DNA of 64,000 nucleotides from Linderina pennispora (taxonomy: Eukaryota; Kickxellomycota; Kickxellomycetes; Kickxellales; Kickxellaceae). The DNA is taken from NCBI RefSeq assembly GCF_002104995.1, contig NW_024468253.1:372001-436000 (forward strand), given 5' to 3'. A program made the position numbers and the translations under genes. This document shows, one piece after another, positions 32,821 to 44,557 of the stretch (its first letter is position 1; every line of letters begins with the position of its first letter). Under the pieces are notes generated by a model that made no database searches, was not told the origin of the DNA, and worked only from the letters and a program-made list of their open reading frames with translations.

Positions 32821-34380
32821 ATGAGCATGGCAGGGCGTAATACGGTCAACCTGGTCGGCAGTGACATATTATCATACATCCTACGTATGGCCACGGAGAC
32901 AGGTAGCGACATGATGCATGGAATACAGCGACACAGACGTATTGCAGAACTGGCATGCACGTGCCGCATGTGGAGCATGATACTGCTCCCGAGGATAGCC
33001 AGGTCACTGGTTGTTGAACATCTTGGCCAAGGGAAGTGGATGACCAATATTGGATTCTTTCGTTACTGGAAGTGTTCCACATGGGCCCGAAATCTTACAC
33101 TGGCGGGCGTAATCGACGGGAATGCTTTGTCAACAATGCAGACTATGCTGCAGCGCCAGGAATTCCAGCTATTCGACTGGCGTAGAGTCAGAGAAATAAG
33201 ATTTGAAACCCGAGATCTGAGCCGTAGTCTCCTTCATAGACGAAACCACAGCTACTACGATGTATGTGCGTACCTCTGCCAGCTACTACCTAATCTGGCG
33301 ACACTTGACTATGTGGGCTGGCATTTGCATCCACGGTTGTTTGAGTGTGAGATGCGCTATTGGTTTTCGCGACTCTTGGTATTAGGCGACGGGGTGTTTC
33401 ACATCGATCGGTACCTTCAGCTCCACCGACTTGCTAGCCTTGCAAGCCACGTTACGCACATTGTGGTGGAAGGCAGCTGGCTGGATGAAGTAGGAAATAG
33501 CGCAGCCCTACTAGCCTCGCAGTTCCGGCATATCCGTATATACAACATCATCGGAGAGATATCGTGGCGGGCATTTGCTGGCACAGGACAGTCTCAAGCA
33601 GTTGAGTTCACTAACCTTGAAGGACTTGAGCTATACGGCTTTTACAGTACAGACCACAAGGTATCAGTAGTTGACGCAGGGCTTGCCTTGCGCTTCCCAA
33701 GGCTCCAGACACTGGACATCAGTCAATCGTGTCGTCTCTACAGTGACTTGTACTCTATGTTTCATGATTTTGCTCCAGCTACTCTGAGAGTCTGGGAGCG
33801 GGCAGCAGACTTTCAGCGGATCAACCCTCGGATCATGCGTGCTGCCAAAACGTTGAACCTGCAGATTGGTGCCAAGATGGTGCCTAGAGACTTACATATC
33901 GCTGATCTGGCATCGATTGATGCTCACCTGAGAGGCCACAGGTTCATGGCCTACCTGCAGTCGTCCAATCTCCGGCATCTCACTTTAGGCGTTCTCTCGT
34001 GCCACTATACATTTGTCGAGGAGCTCCTTGGCCGGCTGCCTTGCCTTTGGTATCTCAGAGTCGAATGCAGCTGTGACATAGTCTCGGAGAGAGAATCAGG
34101 TGATGATTATGAGCCAGTTGAGCCATTGGAGTTGTCGTCGAGAATCGGCGTGCTGCCGTGTCTCCAGGAATTCATCTTTCGGAAGTATCATATCTGGACA
34201 CCCTGCGACTATGAGTGGATCCGGCAGCTTGTCCTCTGCTCGCCATCACTTCTCAAGCTGAGTATCCCAGGCACTCCCGCTCGTGACCTGTCTGATATCT
34301 GCATGTCGATCAGCAGGTCTGTAGAAGTACTGGACAGTGGCGAGCTGTACATCGGAGACAGCATGTATGAATTCTTTTAA
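32821..34380 (+). CDS. F-box/LRR-like protein of a fast-evolving fungal family
   Basis: About 519 residues from ATG 32821 in one frame. The N-terminal 60 residues (VGSDILSYILRMATE through CTCRMWSMILLPRIARS) have the shape of a degenerate F-box: hydrophobic helices with a Cys/Trp pair. The rest alternates Leu-rich strands and helices (LPNLATLDYV, FTNLEGLELYGF, RFPRLQTLDIS, LPCLWYLRVE), as in irregular leucine-rich repeats. Such proteins usually act as substrate receptors of SCF ubiquitin ligases. F-box debris of similar style lies at 41.6-42.5 kb. No specific orthologue is recognised. Confidence 0.6.
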   Translation: MSMAGRNTVNLVGSDILSYILRMATETGSDMMHGIQRHRRIAELACTCRMWSMILLPRIARSLVVEHLGQGKWMTNIGFFRYWKCSTWARNLTLAGVIDGNALSTMQTMLQRQEFQLFDWRRVREIRFETRDLSRSLLHRRNHSYYDVCAYLCQLLPNLATLDYVGWHLHPRLFECEMRYWFSRLLVLGDGVFHIDRYLQLHRLASLASHVTHIVVEGSWLDEVGNSAALLASQFRHIRIYNIIGEISWRAFAGTGQSQAVEFTNLEGLELYGFYSTDHKVSVVDAGLALRFPRLQTLDISQSCRLYSDLYSMFHDFAPATLRVWERAADFQRINPRIMRAAKTLNLQIGAKMVPRDLHIADLASIDAHLRGHRFMAYLQSSNLRHLTLGVLSCHYTFVEELLGRLPCLWYLRVECSCDIVSERESGDDYEPVEPLELSSRIGVLPCLQEFIFRKYHIWTPCDYEWIRQLVLCSPSLLKLSIPGTPARDLSDICMSISRSVEVLDSGELYIGDSMYEFF

Positions 34381-34652
34381 AGGCGCTTTATATAGCCTCT
34401 GGAGTGTATATGCTACCGTTTACTGCCTCTGCTCTGTAGCTCCAGCAATGACCATGGCATACACTGGCCATTTCCAGCGAATTAACGTGTAGTCATTTTA
34501 TCTTGTGTGCTGTGCCATACTCGAGTGCATCGCTGAAACACTCACATGTAGCATGTGCCAGAATCGAGGAGTTGGTTTTGGTTCACAAAGCACAGATTCT
34601 CAGATACCTCAAGCGTCGTTTGCTCTCTTAGTTTCCACAGCTTTTACACTAG

Positions 34653-35219
34653 ATGGCAGATGACAATGCATCAGCCCCGGCGTCGTCACCACCGCTTGCG
34701 GATTTCTCGCCAGACGTGCAAGCCGACGAAACGCCAATGAACCGCACGCCGCCCATGGCCCACGCTACTCACGACATCCCCCCGCGCATCGCCCCGCCGC
34801 GCTTCCAGCTACACCAGCCACCCCAGCTGGCCGAGGCATTTTCAGGCAGCGCATTCGCAACACCACTGCCACACACTGGCCTGCTAGATGGCCAAGTTGT
34901 GGACTCAATGCAGCGGTACCAGCACCGGGTGCATTTCGACGACCCGTTGTTAATGGCCAGTGCCGTGCAGGCGCCCGATGAGTCGTTTTTGAAGCATTAC
35001 GATGCAGGGGATGCCCCCGTATGGCGCAATTTGCATGCTCCGCAAGTCGACCAGGAGCTTCTTTTGAAGCTGAACCAGGAGGGCGATCTGGAACGGTTGA
35101 CGCGCAAGGCGGTGGACGATACGCGCAAGGCATGGAGGACCGAGATCATGAGCAAGCTGCGGAAGGAGGTGGATGATCTGGAGAACGACCAGTGGATGTT
35201 CCAGGCAGGGCAGGAGTAG
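34653..35219 (+). CDS. Small unknown protein with a charged C-terminal helix
   Basis: 188 residues in one frame, start ATG at 34653. The N-terminal 80 residues are Pro/Ala-rich and probably disordered. The C-terminal half has DDPLLMASAVQ, DAPVWRNLH and a long charged helix ending in LRKEVDDLENDQWMFQ. There is no signal peptide or membrane segment. The conserved-looking C terminus suggests a subunit of a complex, but I do not recognise it. It is convergent with CRH, about 100 bp apart, with an A run between them. Confidence 0.65.
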   Translation: MADDNASAPASSPPLADFSPDVQADETPMNRTPPMAHATHDIPPRIAPPRFQLHQPPQLAEAFSGSAFATPLPHTGLLDGQVVDSMQRYQHRVHFDDPLLMASAVQAPDESFLKHYDAGDAPVWRNLHAPQVDQELLLKLNQEGDLERLTRKAVDDTRKAWRTEIMSKLRKEVDDLENDQWMFQAGQE

Positions 35220-35320
35220 AAAGTCTTTACCATGTAAAAACGCGCCAATGCAATGAGAATACGTTAGTTTTCAAGAAAACTAAAAAAAAAAAAGCTAATC
35301 AACGTGGATCTTTAGGTCAA

Positions 35321-36465
35321 TTAGTGGTGGATGCACTTCTTGACCGACGAGGTGGACGAGTAGATGGGGCTGACGGCAGAGCCAGCCGGGGAGTCAGTGG
35401 CCCGGAGCGCCAGTGGCAGTGGCGGCGTCGGTGGCCGGAGCACCGGTAGCAGTGGCAGCACCAGTGCTGGCATCAGCAGCAGACGACTCAGCAGCAGACT
35501 TCGAGTTCAGCTCCGACGACGAAGCGACAGCGGACGACTCCTCAGCCTTCGACCGAAACGCTGGGCTCCTCGCTGCCATTGCACTGAATGGAGACCGAGT
35601 CGACGTACATCTTGTAGACAGTGTCAGCGTTCCACGGGGTCGGGTGGCCGGCCCAGTCAGCAGTGCCCTGGGCGCCAGATCCACCGTCCCAGATCGAGAA
35701 GGCAATGCGAGCCTCGGACGACGGGAAGGAGTAGGTGTTCGTGGCGGCGTTATAGGTATCGGCCTTCTTCAGAGTGCGGATGGGCTTGCCGTCGACCGAC
35801 CAGACAATGCTGTCGGCGGTCCAGTTGATCTCGTAGTCGTGGTAGGCGGCCGAGGTGTCGACGCCCAGATCGTACGGGACCATCTTGGTGTAGTCAATGA
35901 CGTTGTTCGCATAGTAGTTGGTCTGGACCTGGTTGGGCGACAGACCGACCCACTCAAAGTCGATCTCGTCGCCGGTGTTGTCGTCGCGAATAATAAACGA
36001 CGACACAACACCCTTGGCGATCGATGCGGTCTTGACGCGCGCCGTGACCTTGCCGTACTTGATCGTGTGCGAGGCATCAGCGGTAGCACCGAAGCCGGCC
36101 TTCTGCGCAGCATTGTACTTCATCGAGAGCTCCAGGTTGCCGTTGTTGATCGCGGTGTTGTCCGGGTCGAAGATCGACAGGAAGGCGTTCTGCGAGGCAT
36201 CGCCCGAGTACTTGTAGATGCTGATGATGTCGTTGGACTTGTCAAAGTTCACGGTCTGCGAGGCGCAGCCCTCGGCCGGCCAGCACGAGGTCGAGTTGTA
36301 CGACTTGGAGGGGACGCAGAGGCCGTACAGGCAGAAGGCGGCGTTGACATTGCAGTAGCCCTCGCGGTAGCACGGCGAGAACTGGTCGCAGGTGCTCTCG
36401 GCGAAGGCGGCGGGAACCATGGCCAGCGCGGAGGCGAGCACGGCGGAGAAGGCGGTGATCTTCAT
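35321..36465 (-). CDS. CRH-type chitin-glucan transglycosylase (GH16) with CBM18, two frame breaks near the end
   Basis: Secreted cell-wall enzyme that transfers chitin chains onto beta-glucan. It has a signal peptide (MKITAFSAVLASALAMV), a Cys-rich chitin-binding CBM18 (CDQFSPCYREGYCN onward, about residues 26-62) and a GH16 domain with the catalytic motif DEIDFEWVG near residue 168, both Glu present. A Ser/Ala/Thr-rich stalk follows. The frame breaks near 35580 and 35409 by single extra bases; after removal the reading ends with a Ser/Thr-rich tail and KKCIHH at 35321. Unlike most CRH enzymes it shows no hydrophobic GPI tail, so it may be a soluble or disulfide-held wall protein. Closest to Crh1/Utr2. 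Confidence 0.9.
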
Positions 36466-36636
36466 GATTGTGGTTTAAGGGTAGTAAGGCGGAGAATAGG
36501 GGGGGAATAGAGGTACAGGGGCGTCGTCAAGAAGCGAGTGTACAGGATTAGAATTAAAAAGTCTGGTGTAGAAAGGCACTAGATGATAGAAATTTCAGGG
36601 AAGCGGGTCCGCGAGGGGGAGGCTCCCGGAGCAGGC

Positions 36637-36644
36637 CTTTTATA
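36637..36644 (-). promoter_or_regulatory. TATA box of CRH gene
   Basis: TATAAAAG on the minus strand, about 170 bp upstream of the CRH start at 36465, followed by a CT-rich leader in the sense direction. Confidence 0.55.
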
Positions 36645-38405
36645 CTAAACCCAAGGATCCGGCAGCAAGGCGGCCGACCATTGCGCAGAAAATGGAAAAA
36701 AGTGCGAGAAGGAGGGAGTGCAATATATTGCCAGCGCTGGTTGGACCCACCCATCCGCGGCTACCCAACCAGAACGCGGATCACACTGCAGCAGAGTGCG
36801 CATGAGGTGAAAGAGACGGATATAGCATGACTGGTGACGAGACGGGCGTGTGTGCGACATGATGTAAATAGCATCGGAATGGTCCGACAGGCTTGTTGTT
36901 TTTGTTCTTCGGGTTACACACATGGGACAGCTCCCATTCGCCAGGGCCGCTCATTGTGTGCTGAAGAAGGTGCAGCTCGGATCACCCAAATATAGCTCGC
37001 TGCTGTCGGCCCAGACCCGCAATGTGCAGACGGTCCGGTCTATCCATGGCCTATTGTTCTTTCCCAGGCGAGTGCCAAGGGAGGAAATCTTTCTTCGCTT
37101 CAGGCAGTGTCCCTTGTCGCCCGTCCGGGAACGAGGACTGGGTGGCTCTGTCCAAGGCAGGCAGATGAGGTTTGCATAGACGATTGTCACCTGCAGCATC
37201 GAGGATTCCGAAACCGCATTGAAAGCACGTTGGGCAAATGTGGAGCGGTTCAGTGGTAGCCGCCGCTGTGGTTGGACAAAGAACAACTATATGTTCGCTG
37301 GCTGGTCTATTGCTGGTAGAATGGCCGAGTGCTAAGCATAGAACGGGGGCACAAAAGCGCACATCCTCTCGACAGATGCAGCAAAGGTGGAGCGGATTGT
37401 ACGAGAATGACAGTTTAAAATTAGAATTCTGGGCGATTGCTGGTGTCGAGCTCGGGCAGCAGATTTGAGTGGCGGACCTGTCGATTGACGTGGGCCGTGA
37501 AGAGGCACCACGATCCTAAACACAGCTACACCGGCTGTCTTGATTGCATGATTTGCGTGGACAAGAGTGGTCACTGGTGACCGAATACTGTCGGAATCGC
37601 TGCCATGCCAGCCTTTTCTCCATCGGCCCTGGGATCAGCATGGCGGCCATTCCGACCCAACCTCTGCTGCAATCTGGACGGAGCAGAGTGGGCAGCTGTA
37701 TCTAGCTGCGCACACTGCATAGTGTATGCAAAGAGCAAGAACCAGGCAGTGTTCAAGAGGAGGTGCATTAATGAGATTGCCAGTTTGTTGTCGGGCTTTT
37801 CATACATTCTAAAAGAAGAGGCCGTTGTCGCTGGCGTCGTAGGGACCGGACCAATTTCAGACACGGCCTTCAGAGCTGTGGTATGGCGGCTGGCTTGGCT
37901 CAGTTCAGCTCGGCACTGCTGGCTGCGCAGGTTCTCGCAGGGGGCTGTTGGATGATGGATCTCAGCATAAAGAGACATGGCGGCATGAAGCGTGCTGAGG
38001 CAAGCGAGAAAAAGCAATAGGTGATTTTTATCAGGCACGTGATGTGTTTCTGAGGGATGAGGTTTTGTCATTTGATAGCTGTGGCTGGCAATATAATTTT
38101 TTTGTTGTTAGGTCAGACTATGAAGCTTGGGCTCTTGGTAACCCGTTCTTCCCTGCTTCCCTCTCTCGACAAGCTGGAAAAGTGTGTTGGTGTTATTATT
38201 CCTCTCCCCTTCGACCCCCATTTCCTGTTTGCCAGTACTATATGAAGCAGGCTCTCTTTCCCTTACCAGCGCACTATTATAACGCGACCTCTATTCCTTG
38301 CTACTTCCCAACCCCCTCGGGCTTTTCTCTCTTTCCAGTGCTTTTCTATTTACTTTTTCAGTTAGAGTAGCAATTTTGGCAGACAGGCCTTTTTCCTGAC
38401 ATACA
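36645..38405. other. Large intergenic gap with one doubtful open frame
   Basis: About 1.76 kb between CRH (leftward) and the FunK1 kinase (rightward). The longest frame is 166 codons at 37571-38071 on the minus strand, starting with ATG. It has mixed composition with one possible hydrophobic stretch (ISLMHLLLNTAWFLLF) but no recognisable domain, so I leave it uncalled. The right end is CT-rich and looks like the kinase promoter and leader. Confidence 0.4.
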
Positions 38406-41300
38406 ATGAGCACCGACGTTCCCGAAGATAAGCGGCTGGACGACGAGCAGAAGGCGAAATACGGTAAGGCCAAAAAGGAGGAGCCATGGGCTGTTTTGGA
38501 GTGCGTTCTGGCCCTGCCAATGGCCGGGTTCCAGAAGACAGTGAGTGATGCGTGAGATTTGATATGCACGGGATTTCTTTTCTGCATGGCATAGAACTCA
38601 GCATCAGCAACGAGCGGCGGCAGTTCCGGATAGACGTATGTCCACAGCAGAACACAGTGCCAGACGACCAGTGGCGGCGGGCAGCACGTATCCGCCAAAA
38701 GATGCGCAGCTGCAGGACCTGGCACAGCCGCACAGCCCCGAGGCACGCAAGCTGTCGCAGCTGCTGGGCTTGAAGCTGGCGGAATCGCTGGAGGCGGCGA
38801 TGAATGGCAGCGACAGCAGTGCATCACGCAAACTGGCGCGGCGGGTCGGTGTCATTGCGAGCCAGCCGGCGGCAGGAGCGACCGGTGGCCGGGCGGCGGC
38901 ATCTGGAGGCAGCGTGGCGCCGGCTATGCATGGGTGCGCCCAGTGAGCTTGACATAGCGCAGTCGGCAGCGCTGGCCCGCGACGCGTTTGCGCTTCTGGC
39001 TGTGGAGCTGCTGGATGCAGCGCGCGGCGTGGGGGAGGTGGAGGAGCTGCGGCGGATGCGGGTTCTGACGGTGGGCGAGTCGACCCTGGGGGAGCCGGCG
39101 GAGCGCAATGTGGGCGGGAGCAGCAGCCCGGCAGTGCTGGCGCATGGGGAGAAGCGGCGGCGGCGGGGGTCGTCGGACTGCGTGGTGCCGCGCGGCTCAT
39201 CTGATGGCAGTCAGGTGGGCGAACCGGAGTCGGTAAGGCAAGCGCTGGCAATGCGGCTCGCGCACGTGCTGGACGCACACACGTCGGGCGGCGACGTGGC
39301 GGCGAGTGTGCAGCGGCGGTTGCAGGAGAGCCAGCAGCCAGGCGGTGACACGCCAGCGGCCAGCGACTACGTGGCGGATTTCACTCTGGCACCACACGGG
39401 CTATTGGGCGACACGGCGGTGGGCGATGCGGTGCCGCCGGTGCTGGGGATCAGCTCGACGATCCCAGTGAACGACGAGCCGTTCGGAGATGCGTTCAGCA
39501 GCCATCTGTCGCAGGCGGCGACTGGCGCGTGGCGGCACCGGCCCAATATGCGGTTCTGCTGGGCACTGGTATTGCAGCCAGGCGCCGTGCGTGTCTGTCT
39601 GCTGGAGAGCGACGCAATCCACGTGTCGGCTGAGATGGATCTGGCGACTGTGGATGGGCGGCGTGCACTGGCAAATCTGTATGCAGGCATGTGTGTCAGC
39701 GAGCCGTGGCGGCTCGGCGCTGACCCAACGATGGCGTGGCGCAGCGAGCTGGGCCGGTGGGAGATTGCGTGTGGTGACGAGGTCGGCGGCGTGCGGGTAG
39801 TGTATGCCGAGGCGTGGCCGTTCTTCCAGCGCTGAGTCGTACTTTGGCCGCGCGACGCGGTGCTTCCGCGTATCGCTGGAGCCGCAAGGGAAGCTGGATC
39901 ACGTGCTCAAGGACAGCTGGCAGCTGGCGCCCTCTGGCGCTGCAGACCGACGACCGCCCGACGAGATCGACGTTCTGCGGACGATCCGCATCAAGCTGGA
40001 GGCTGCGCAGTCGGACGTGACGTACCCACGGCTGGTATGCGGCGGCACCGTGCATATCGCAACCGTTGATGACAGCGACATGACAGACACGTCAGCGCTG
40101 ATCCTGGGCCCGTTCGCCCAGTACAGTCGGTGGACGGTGCCACACGGACACCATGGCGATCGGCGGCAGTTCCACCGCGAGCACCGGCGTATGGTGACAA
40201 CGCCGATCGGACTACCGATTGCCAGGCTGGACAAGGAGCACGAGGTGGTGGCGGTGTTGGCTGATGCCATGCGCGCGCACACGGAGATCTCGCGGCGGTG
40301 CGGGATTCTACACCGTGACATTTCGCTGAACAACATTTTGGCAGTGCGGCTGCCAGGCGGCCGGCTGCGCGGCATGCTGATCGATTATGACCACGCAATC
40401 GAGGCTGCTGCCGCCAGCAACACTGCGCGACCCGGCCATGTGGGCACCGGACCCTTCATGAGCATTGCCAATCTCGAGGGCCTGCATGTGCCGCGCACCG
40501 CAGCTGATGACTGGGAATCGCTGCTGTGTCTGCTGTTCTGCCTGGCCGCCCGTCGGGAACAGTCGCTGGAGGACATGGCGCGCGATTTCATGCACGTGAG
40601 CCGTCGCGGTGTGGCCGAGCTCAAGCGTCACGTGTTTGCGTCGCCAGCGCGCCTGGAGAGCGCTATCCGCCGGTACCTGGATCCTGGGTTCGCCCACGTA
40701 GTCCGCCTGATCCGAGCCCTGTACACTGCCATTTTCCAGCACCCGCAATGCCATGGCACCGCGCAGATTGGCCTGAGCAGCACCCGCACCATTGATCCGA
40801 TCAAGCGCCGCGCCATGTATGCCGGCGAAATCCAGATCCGGTGCATGCGCGCAATGGAGGCTGCCGCTGCCGACATCGCCAATATCCAGGCTCTGCACGA
40901 GCATCTGGCTGGCACCCCGCAGCCGCAGCCGCCAGCCACGTCGCTGTGCTCGCAGTCCACCGCCCAGTCGACTGCCGAGTCCATGGCCAGTACTCTGCCG
41001 CCGCCTCCGCAGTCGCTGTCGCTGGCTGACAAGCCGCCTGTCAAGGACATTGCGCGCGCAATCATGCACATGAACATGCGCAGGAACAAGCGCAAGGCCG
41101 ATGTGTCCGGCTGCTACCAGCAGTCGCCCAAGCAAAAGCGCCGCCGTCTGAGCACGTTCAGCGACGTCAGCATGCAGTCAGCTATTCGTGAGGACGACGA
41201 GTGGCCGTCGCCGTCGCTGGGAAAGCGCTCAAGAGCCATGCGCGATTTGCCTGAGGACCCCGAGTCGCCGTGTCCGAGCAAGCGTCTGTGCTTTGAGTGA
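38406..41300 (+). CDS. FunK1-type fungal protein kinase, one intron, three or more frame breaks
   Basis: Member of the fungal FunK1 protein kinase-like family; substrates unknown. Exon 1 begins at ATG 38406 (MSTDVPEDKR). A likely 54 bp intron spans 38541-38594 (GTGAGT to ATAG). Exon 2 resumes with ELSISNERRQFRID. Extra bases near 38672, 38935 and 39826 break the frame. The kinase core is in the last segment: a catalytic loop HRDISLNNIL near 40320 and LIDYDHA in place of DFG, both FunK1 features. The C-terminal tail is basic and Ser/Pro-rich (KQKRRRLS) with a likely nuclear signal. If the splice is wrong, translation could start at 38638. About 935 residues. Confidence 0.82.
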
Positions 41301-41625
41301 TTTTTATGTACATATTATTTCTTTACCCCACTCATTATCTCGAGTATGCGATTTGAACCAATTTCGCACACAATATCGACTACGTAAACTGCCATTTTGA
41401 GGCTGATTTTTGCCAGGACGCTCATTCTCAGCGCTTCGCCTTTCTATTTGTTGACACAACGCACCCACGCATCCCTGCGCCACCATGAACAAGCCGAAAC
41501 ATGTATTTTGGCTCTCGTATACAACCAATACTCTTCTGCTCTCTTCAGTTCTCTTCAGTTTACCTTCACATACCTCTCTCTATATTGCTTGCAGCCATTC
41601 ATCCTATCGGAACCGACGCTTTTGC

Positions 41626-42330
41626 CATGAAATCTGCTGCTCAGCACCTGCCCGTGCTCATCTTGGATCGCATTATCCACTGCCTTGAATACGCAGTGTG
41701 CCTATCCCTCTTTCCGCAAGCCATCGGTTTATGAAGTTGCTAAACCCATGACACAGGTCTGCCATTCTTGGCGAGAACTGTCTCTTGGCCATGCATTCTG
41801 TTGTGTATACGTGGGCTACAAAACCAAACCGACTCTCAAGCAGGCCTGTGCGCTCGGTATCAGCGACAGGTTCAAGGAGATCACATTGGCATTTAAAAGT
41901 GCGTGTATACTTGATGGCTCAGCGGCAGCTCTGATAAAGCGACAGGCTCCGAAAGATGCTGTATTTCCGCACACTACACACCTTGTCTTTATTTACAGGA
42001 GGGTCTTGGGGGGTCACAACAGGACGGCTAGCTACTGTCGATGCACTTGTTCCGTGACGAGGTCTTGCGCATGTTCCCCGCTATTCTATTATTTTGAAGC
42101 CTGGTCCTGTGGCCATACAAAAGGGGTCTCTTGGCTATTTACATGAGCTCGCTGAACGTCTCTTGACTTGAAGGACCGCTATTGCAACAACAGGATATGT
42201 GGTGCCAGATGCCTTTCATCTATCGGCGCTCATCGTAGCCCACAAAATACAATTGAATAAATGGTACGTGCCTAAAATGACCTCGGTCAAACTGTCTGGG
42301 AAGAAGATACTAGGTAGCGTATTCTCCTAG
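41626..42330 (+). pseudogene. F-box-like gene remnant
   Basis: Fragments in changing frames give an F-box-type start (HLPVLILDRIIHCLE), then VAKPMTQVCHSWREL with the Cys/His/Trp pattern usual at the end of such F-boxes, followed by FPHTTHLVFIY. Later comes VVPDAFHLSALIVAHKIQL, ending in a stop at 42328-42330. Several stops and shifts interrupt it, and the Leu-rich repeat body expected after the F-box is missing. I infer a truncated, decayed member of the same style of family as the gene at 32821. Its last part forms the left arm of a large palindrome. Confidence 0.65.
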
Positions 42331-42493
42331 TGATAATTTTAAGGGTGCTGGTTTTTCCAATATACTTTCGTGAACCCTTACATTTTGACTGGGGTCATTT
42401 TAGGCACGTACCGTTTATTCAATTGTATTTTGTGGGCTACAATGACTGCTGATAGAAGAAAGGCATCTGGCACCACAGATACTGCTCCTTTGC
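42184..42493. repeat. Large imperfect inverted repeat made of F-box gene fragments
   Basis: The left arm at about 42184-42296 and the right arm at about 42376-42493 are reverse complements over roughly 112 bp. By eye they are close to nine-tenths identical, with about 80 bp between them. Both arms encode the same peptide on opposite strands (left IVAHKIQLNKWYVPKM, right on the minus strand IVAHKIQLNKRYVPKM). The palindrome is therefore two related gene pieces placed tail to tail, not a transposon with terminal repeats. Confidence 0.9.
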
Positions 42494-43625
42494 AGAGCTT
42501 GGTTGTCAATGTGAATGAGGAGACAAGATACTTTCAGTCTTATCCGCAGAAACTTAGTCGCTGCAAACACTGACTAAATCTCACTAGCTCAGTCACCTCG
42601 TGATTCATAGCGATGGTTCGGGTGCCACGTATCCCCAGCTGCATTATCCTCACCTAACTAATCGCTGCCATCCGCCTAAACATGACTAGGGGATTCATTC
42701 AGGCTGCAAGACGGCTAGTAATTCTGGCGTTACGGTGTCTGAGAGCCCGCGTTTTTCGTTCGTTTTTCGATGACGACATTTTCATGTCCTGCTCGAACCT
42801 CATGGAAACCGAGCACTTTGCCAAGCTTGCTACTTGTATGGGCGCTGGCAGTGGCTAGATTTTTGGAGTTGCTTTGTTCTACCAGCTGGCATCGTCATAT
42901 ATGTAAATATATGCTGAAGCCAATGCTTATAGTTGATAAATTTGCATATTATGAAAATATGCTGCAAAGCATAGAATGAGCGACGCAGAAACTATATACT
43001 TGCAGCAGTAGTCTTAACGCTCACATTTAATGCCTGATAGTACTGTTGTGCGGGCGGTGACGCCTAGCATGGCGATGCCATATCAGTCGACACATCGGCT
43101 GATATCAAGGGCAGCTGTAGCACTGAGCCAATGGAGACATCAAATGAAGGCGTGTAATCATAACGGTCACAGTTTTTTTTTACCCAGGTTTCATTGCTGT
43201 GCTGTGTGCGAGCACGGGAACAGCATTCTATAAGTAAAAAAGGCGACACGCGGTGCCTGTAGTTTCATTCTCCTTTCTTCCACTATTCCTTAGTTTTATA
43301 TTCTCGTTCGTAAAAACAAAATACTCTGAAAACACTCAGCACTGCGTGCACGCACAATATCTCAACAGTCCTACACAACGGGCACCAGCATGTGATGGTG
43401 TTTGAATCAAGGCACATTGTCAGCGTCCATCACATGTGTCATGCATTTAATAATTTATGGTGCTGTGTTGGAAGAGAAAACCGTATAGATAACCGCGGAA
43501 GAGAAAAGGTAAGAGAAAACTATGCTATAGACATAAGAAATGATGCTGGGTTGCCGCTGGCTAAGAATTTTTATAATGGTTTTTGGCAAACTATATGGGC
43601 ATCCAACACAACGACATCGCAATCT
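42494..43625. other. Intergenic, no gene seen
   Basis: About 1.1 kb, AT-rich in places. The first 100 bp, read on the minus strand, continue the F-box-like fragment (LVSSFTLTTKLCKG). Nothing else is recognisable. The right end is downstream of NIF3. Confidence 0.4.
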
Positions 43626-44557
43626 CTACTCGATGAGGATTGGGTCTTGGTCGCATCTGCTGACAACGACATCTACCGGGCCGTCAAACTCATCCACCTC
43701 AAGCTCCTTGCTCAGCCGTCCCTGCAGCACATGCCCCAGGTACCCCCGCTCTGTATTCGTATGCTCAGCCAATACACAGCTCGTGTCCTTGGCCACAGCC
43801 GCCAGAACGTCGTGGTGGCTCATCTCGCCTGTGAAATACAAGTCAGCGGTGACTGGACCCAGCACCGACGCGCCGGACCCAGCACAGATGGCGATGCGCT
43901 CAATCAGCTTCTGCTCGTCCGAAGCATGGCACGGCGCACGCGCCACGCGGATATGCTCCAGCTTCAGCCCCTTCTTGATCTCGCCGATGATGGTGCTCAG
44001 GGGTTTCGGCTCAGCCAGCTGCAGGATGCGGCCCTCGCCCACGTTCTCCTGGCCGCCAGTGCGGTCAGGCTGCGCGGGCGTGATGGGCGTCACAGTGCCA
44101 GGCCCGATAAGGGACGCAAGCCAGTCGTTGACGCCGTTTGCGCAGCTGTCGAGGGAGGTATGCGGCGAGTAGATCGACACGCCGTTGGCCGCGCACTGCA
44201 GGACCAGGTTCTGTTTCAGGTTGCCCATCGAGAGCGACTTCCACGCAGAGAAGATTGGTGGGTGGTACGAGACGATCACGCCCACGCTCGGGTCCTCCAG
44301 CGCTTCGGCCAGCACAGTCGTCGTCAAATCGATCGTCAGAAGCACGCGCTTGGCGTCGGGCCGCGGCTTGGCAGCCTCTACAAAAAGCCGAATTCAATAT
44401 TGAGTAACCAAATGCCACAAGCGAATCTAGCACAAATCCAACTGTTCAAGTGCAATTGCTTACCTAGCAGGATTCCGACATTGTCCCATTCCAAAGCAGC
44501 CAGGCTCAGCGGAGCAATGCGCTGCATGGCATTCGAAACACGTGAGAGCAGGCTCAT
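43626..44557 (-). CDS. NIF3: NIF3-like dinuclear metal protein (domain of the fusion, or separate gene)
   Basis: The NIF3/DUF34 family forms hexamers with a dinuclear metal site; its activity is still unclear. The start MSLLSRVSNAMQ at 44557 and LEWDNVGILL match native family N termini. The reading continues across the intron 44463-44378 with LEAAKPRPDAKRVLLTID. Metal-ligand blocks are present: SYHPPIFS, IYSPHTSLDS, GEMSHHDVLAA and VLAEHTNTERG. About 281 residues. It is listed separately because translation from its own ATG is a realistic alternative to the in-frame fusion with the upstream zinc-finger protein. Confidence 0.88.

Noticed and set aside
35413-36510. 365-codon plus-strand frame opposite CRH
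   Set aside because: Shadow of the GH16 gene; no domain of its own.
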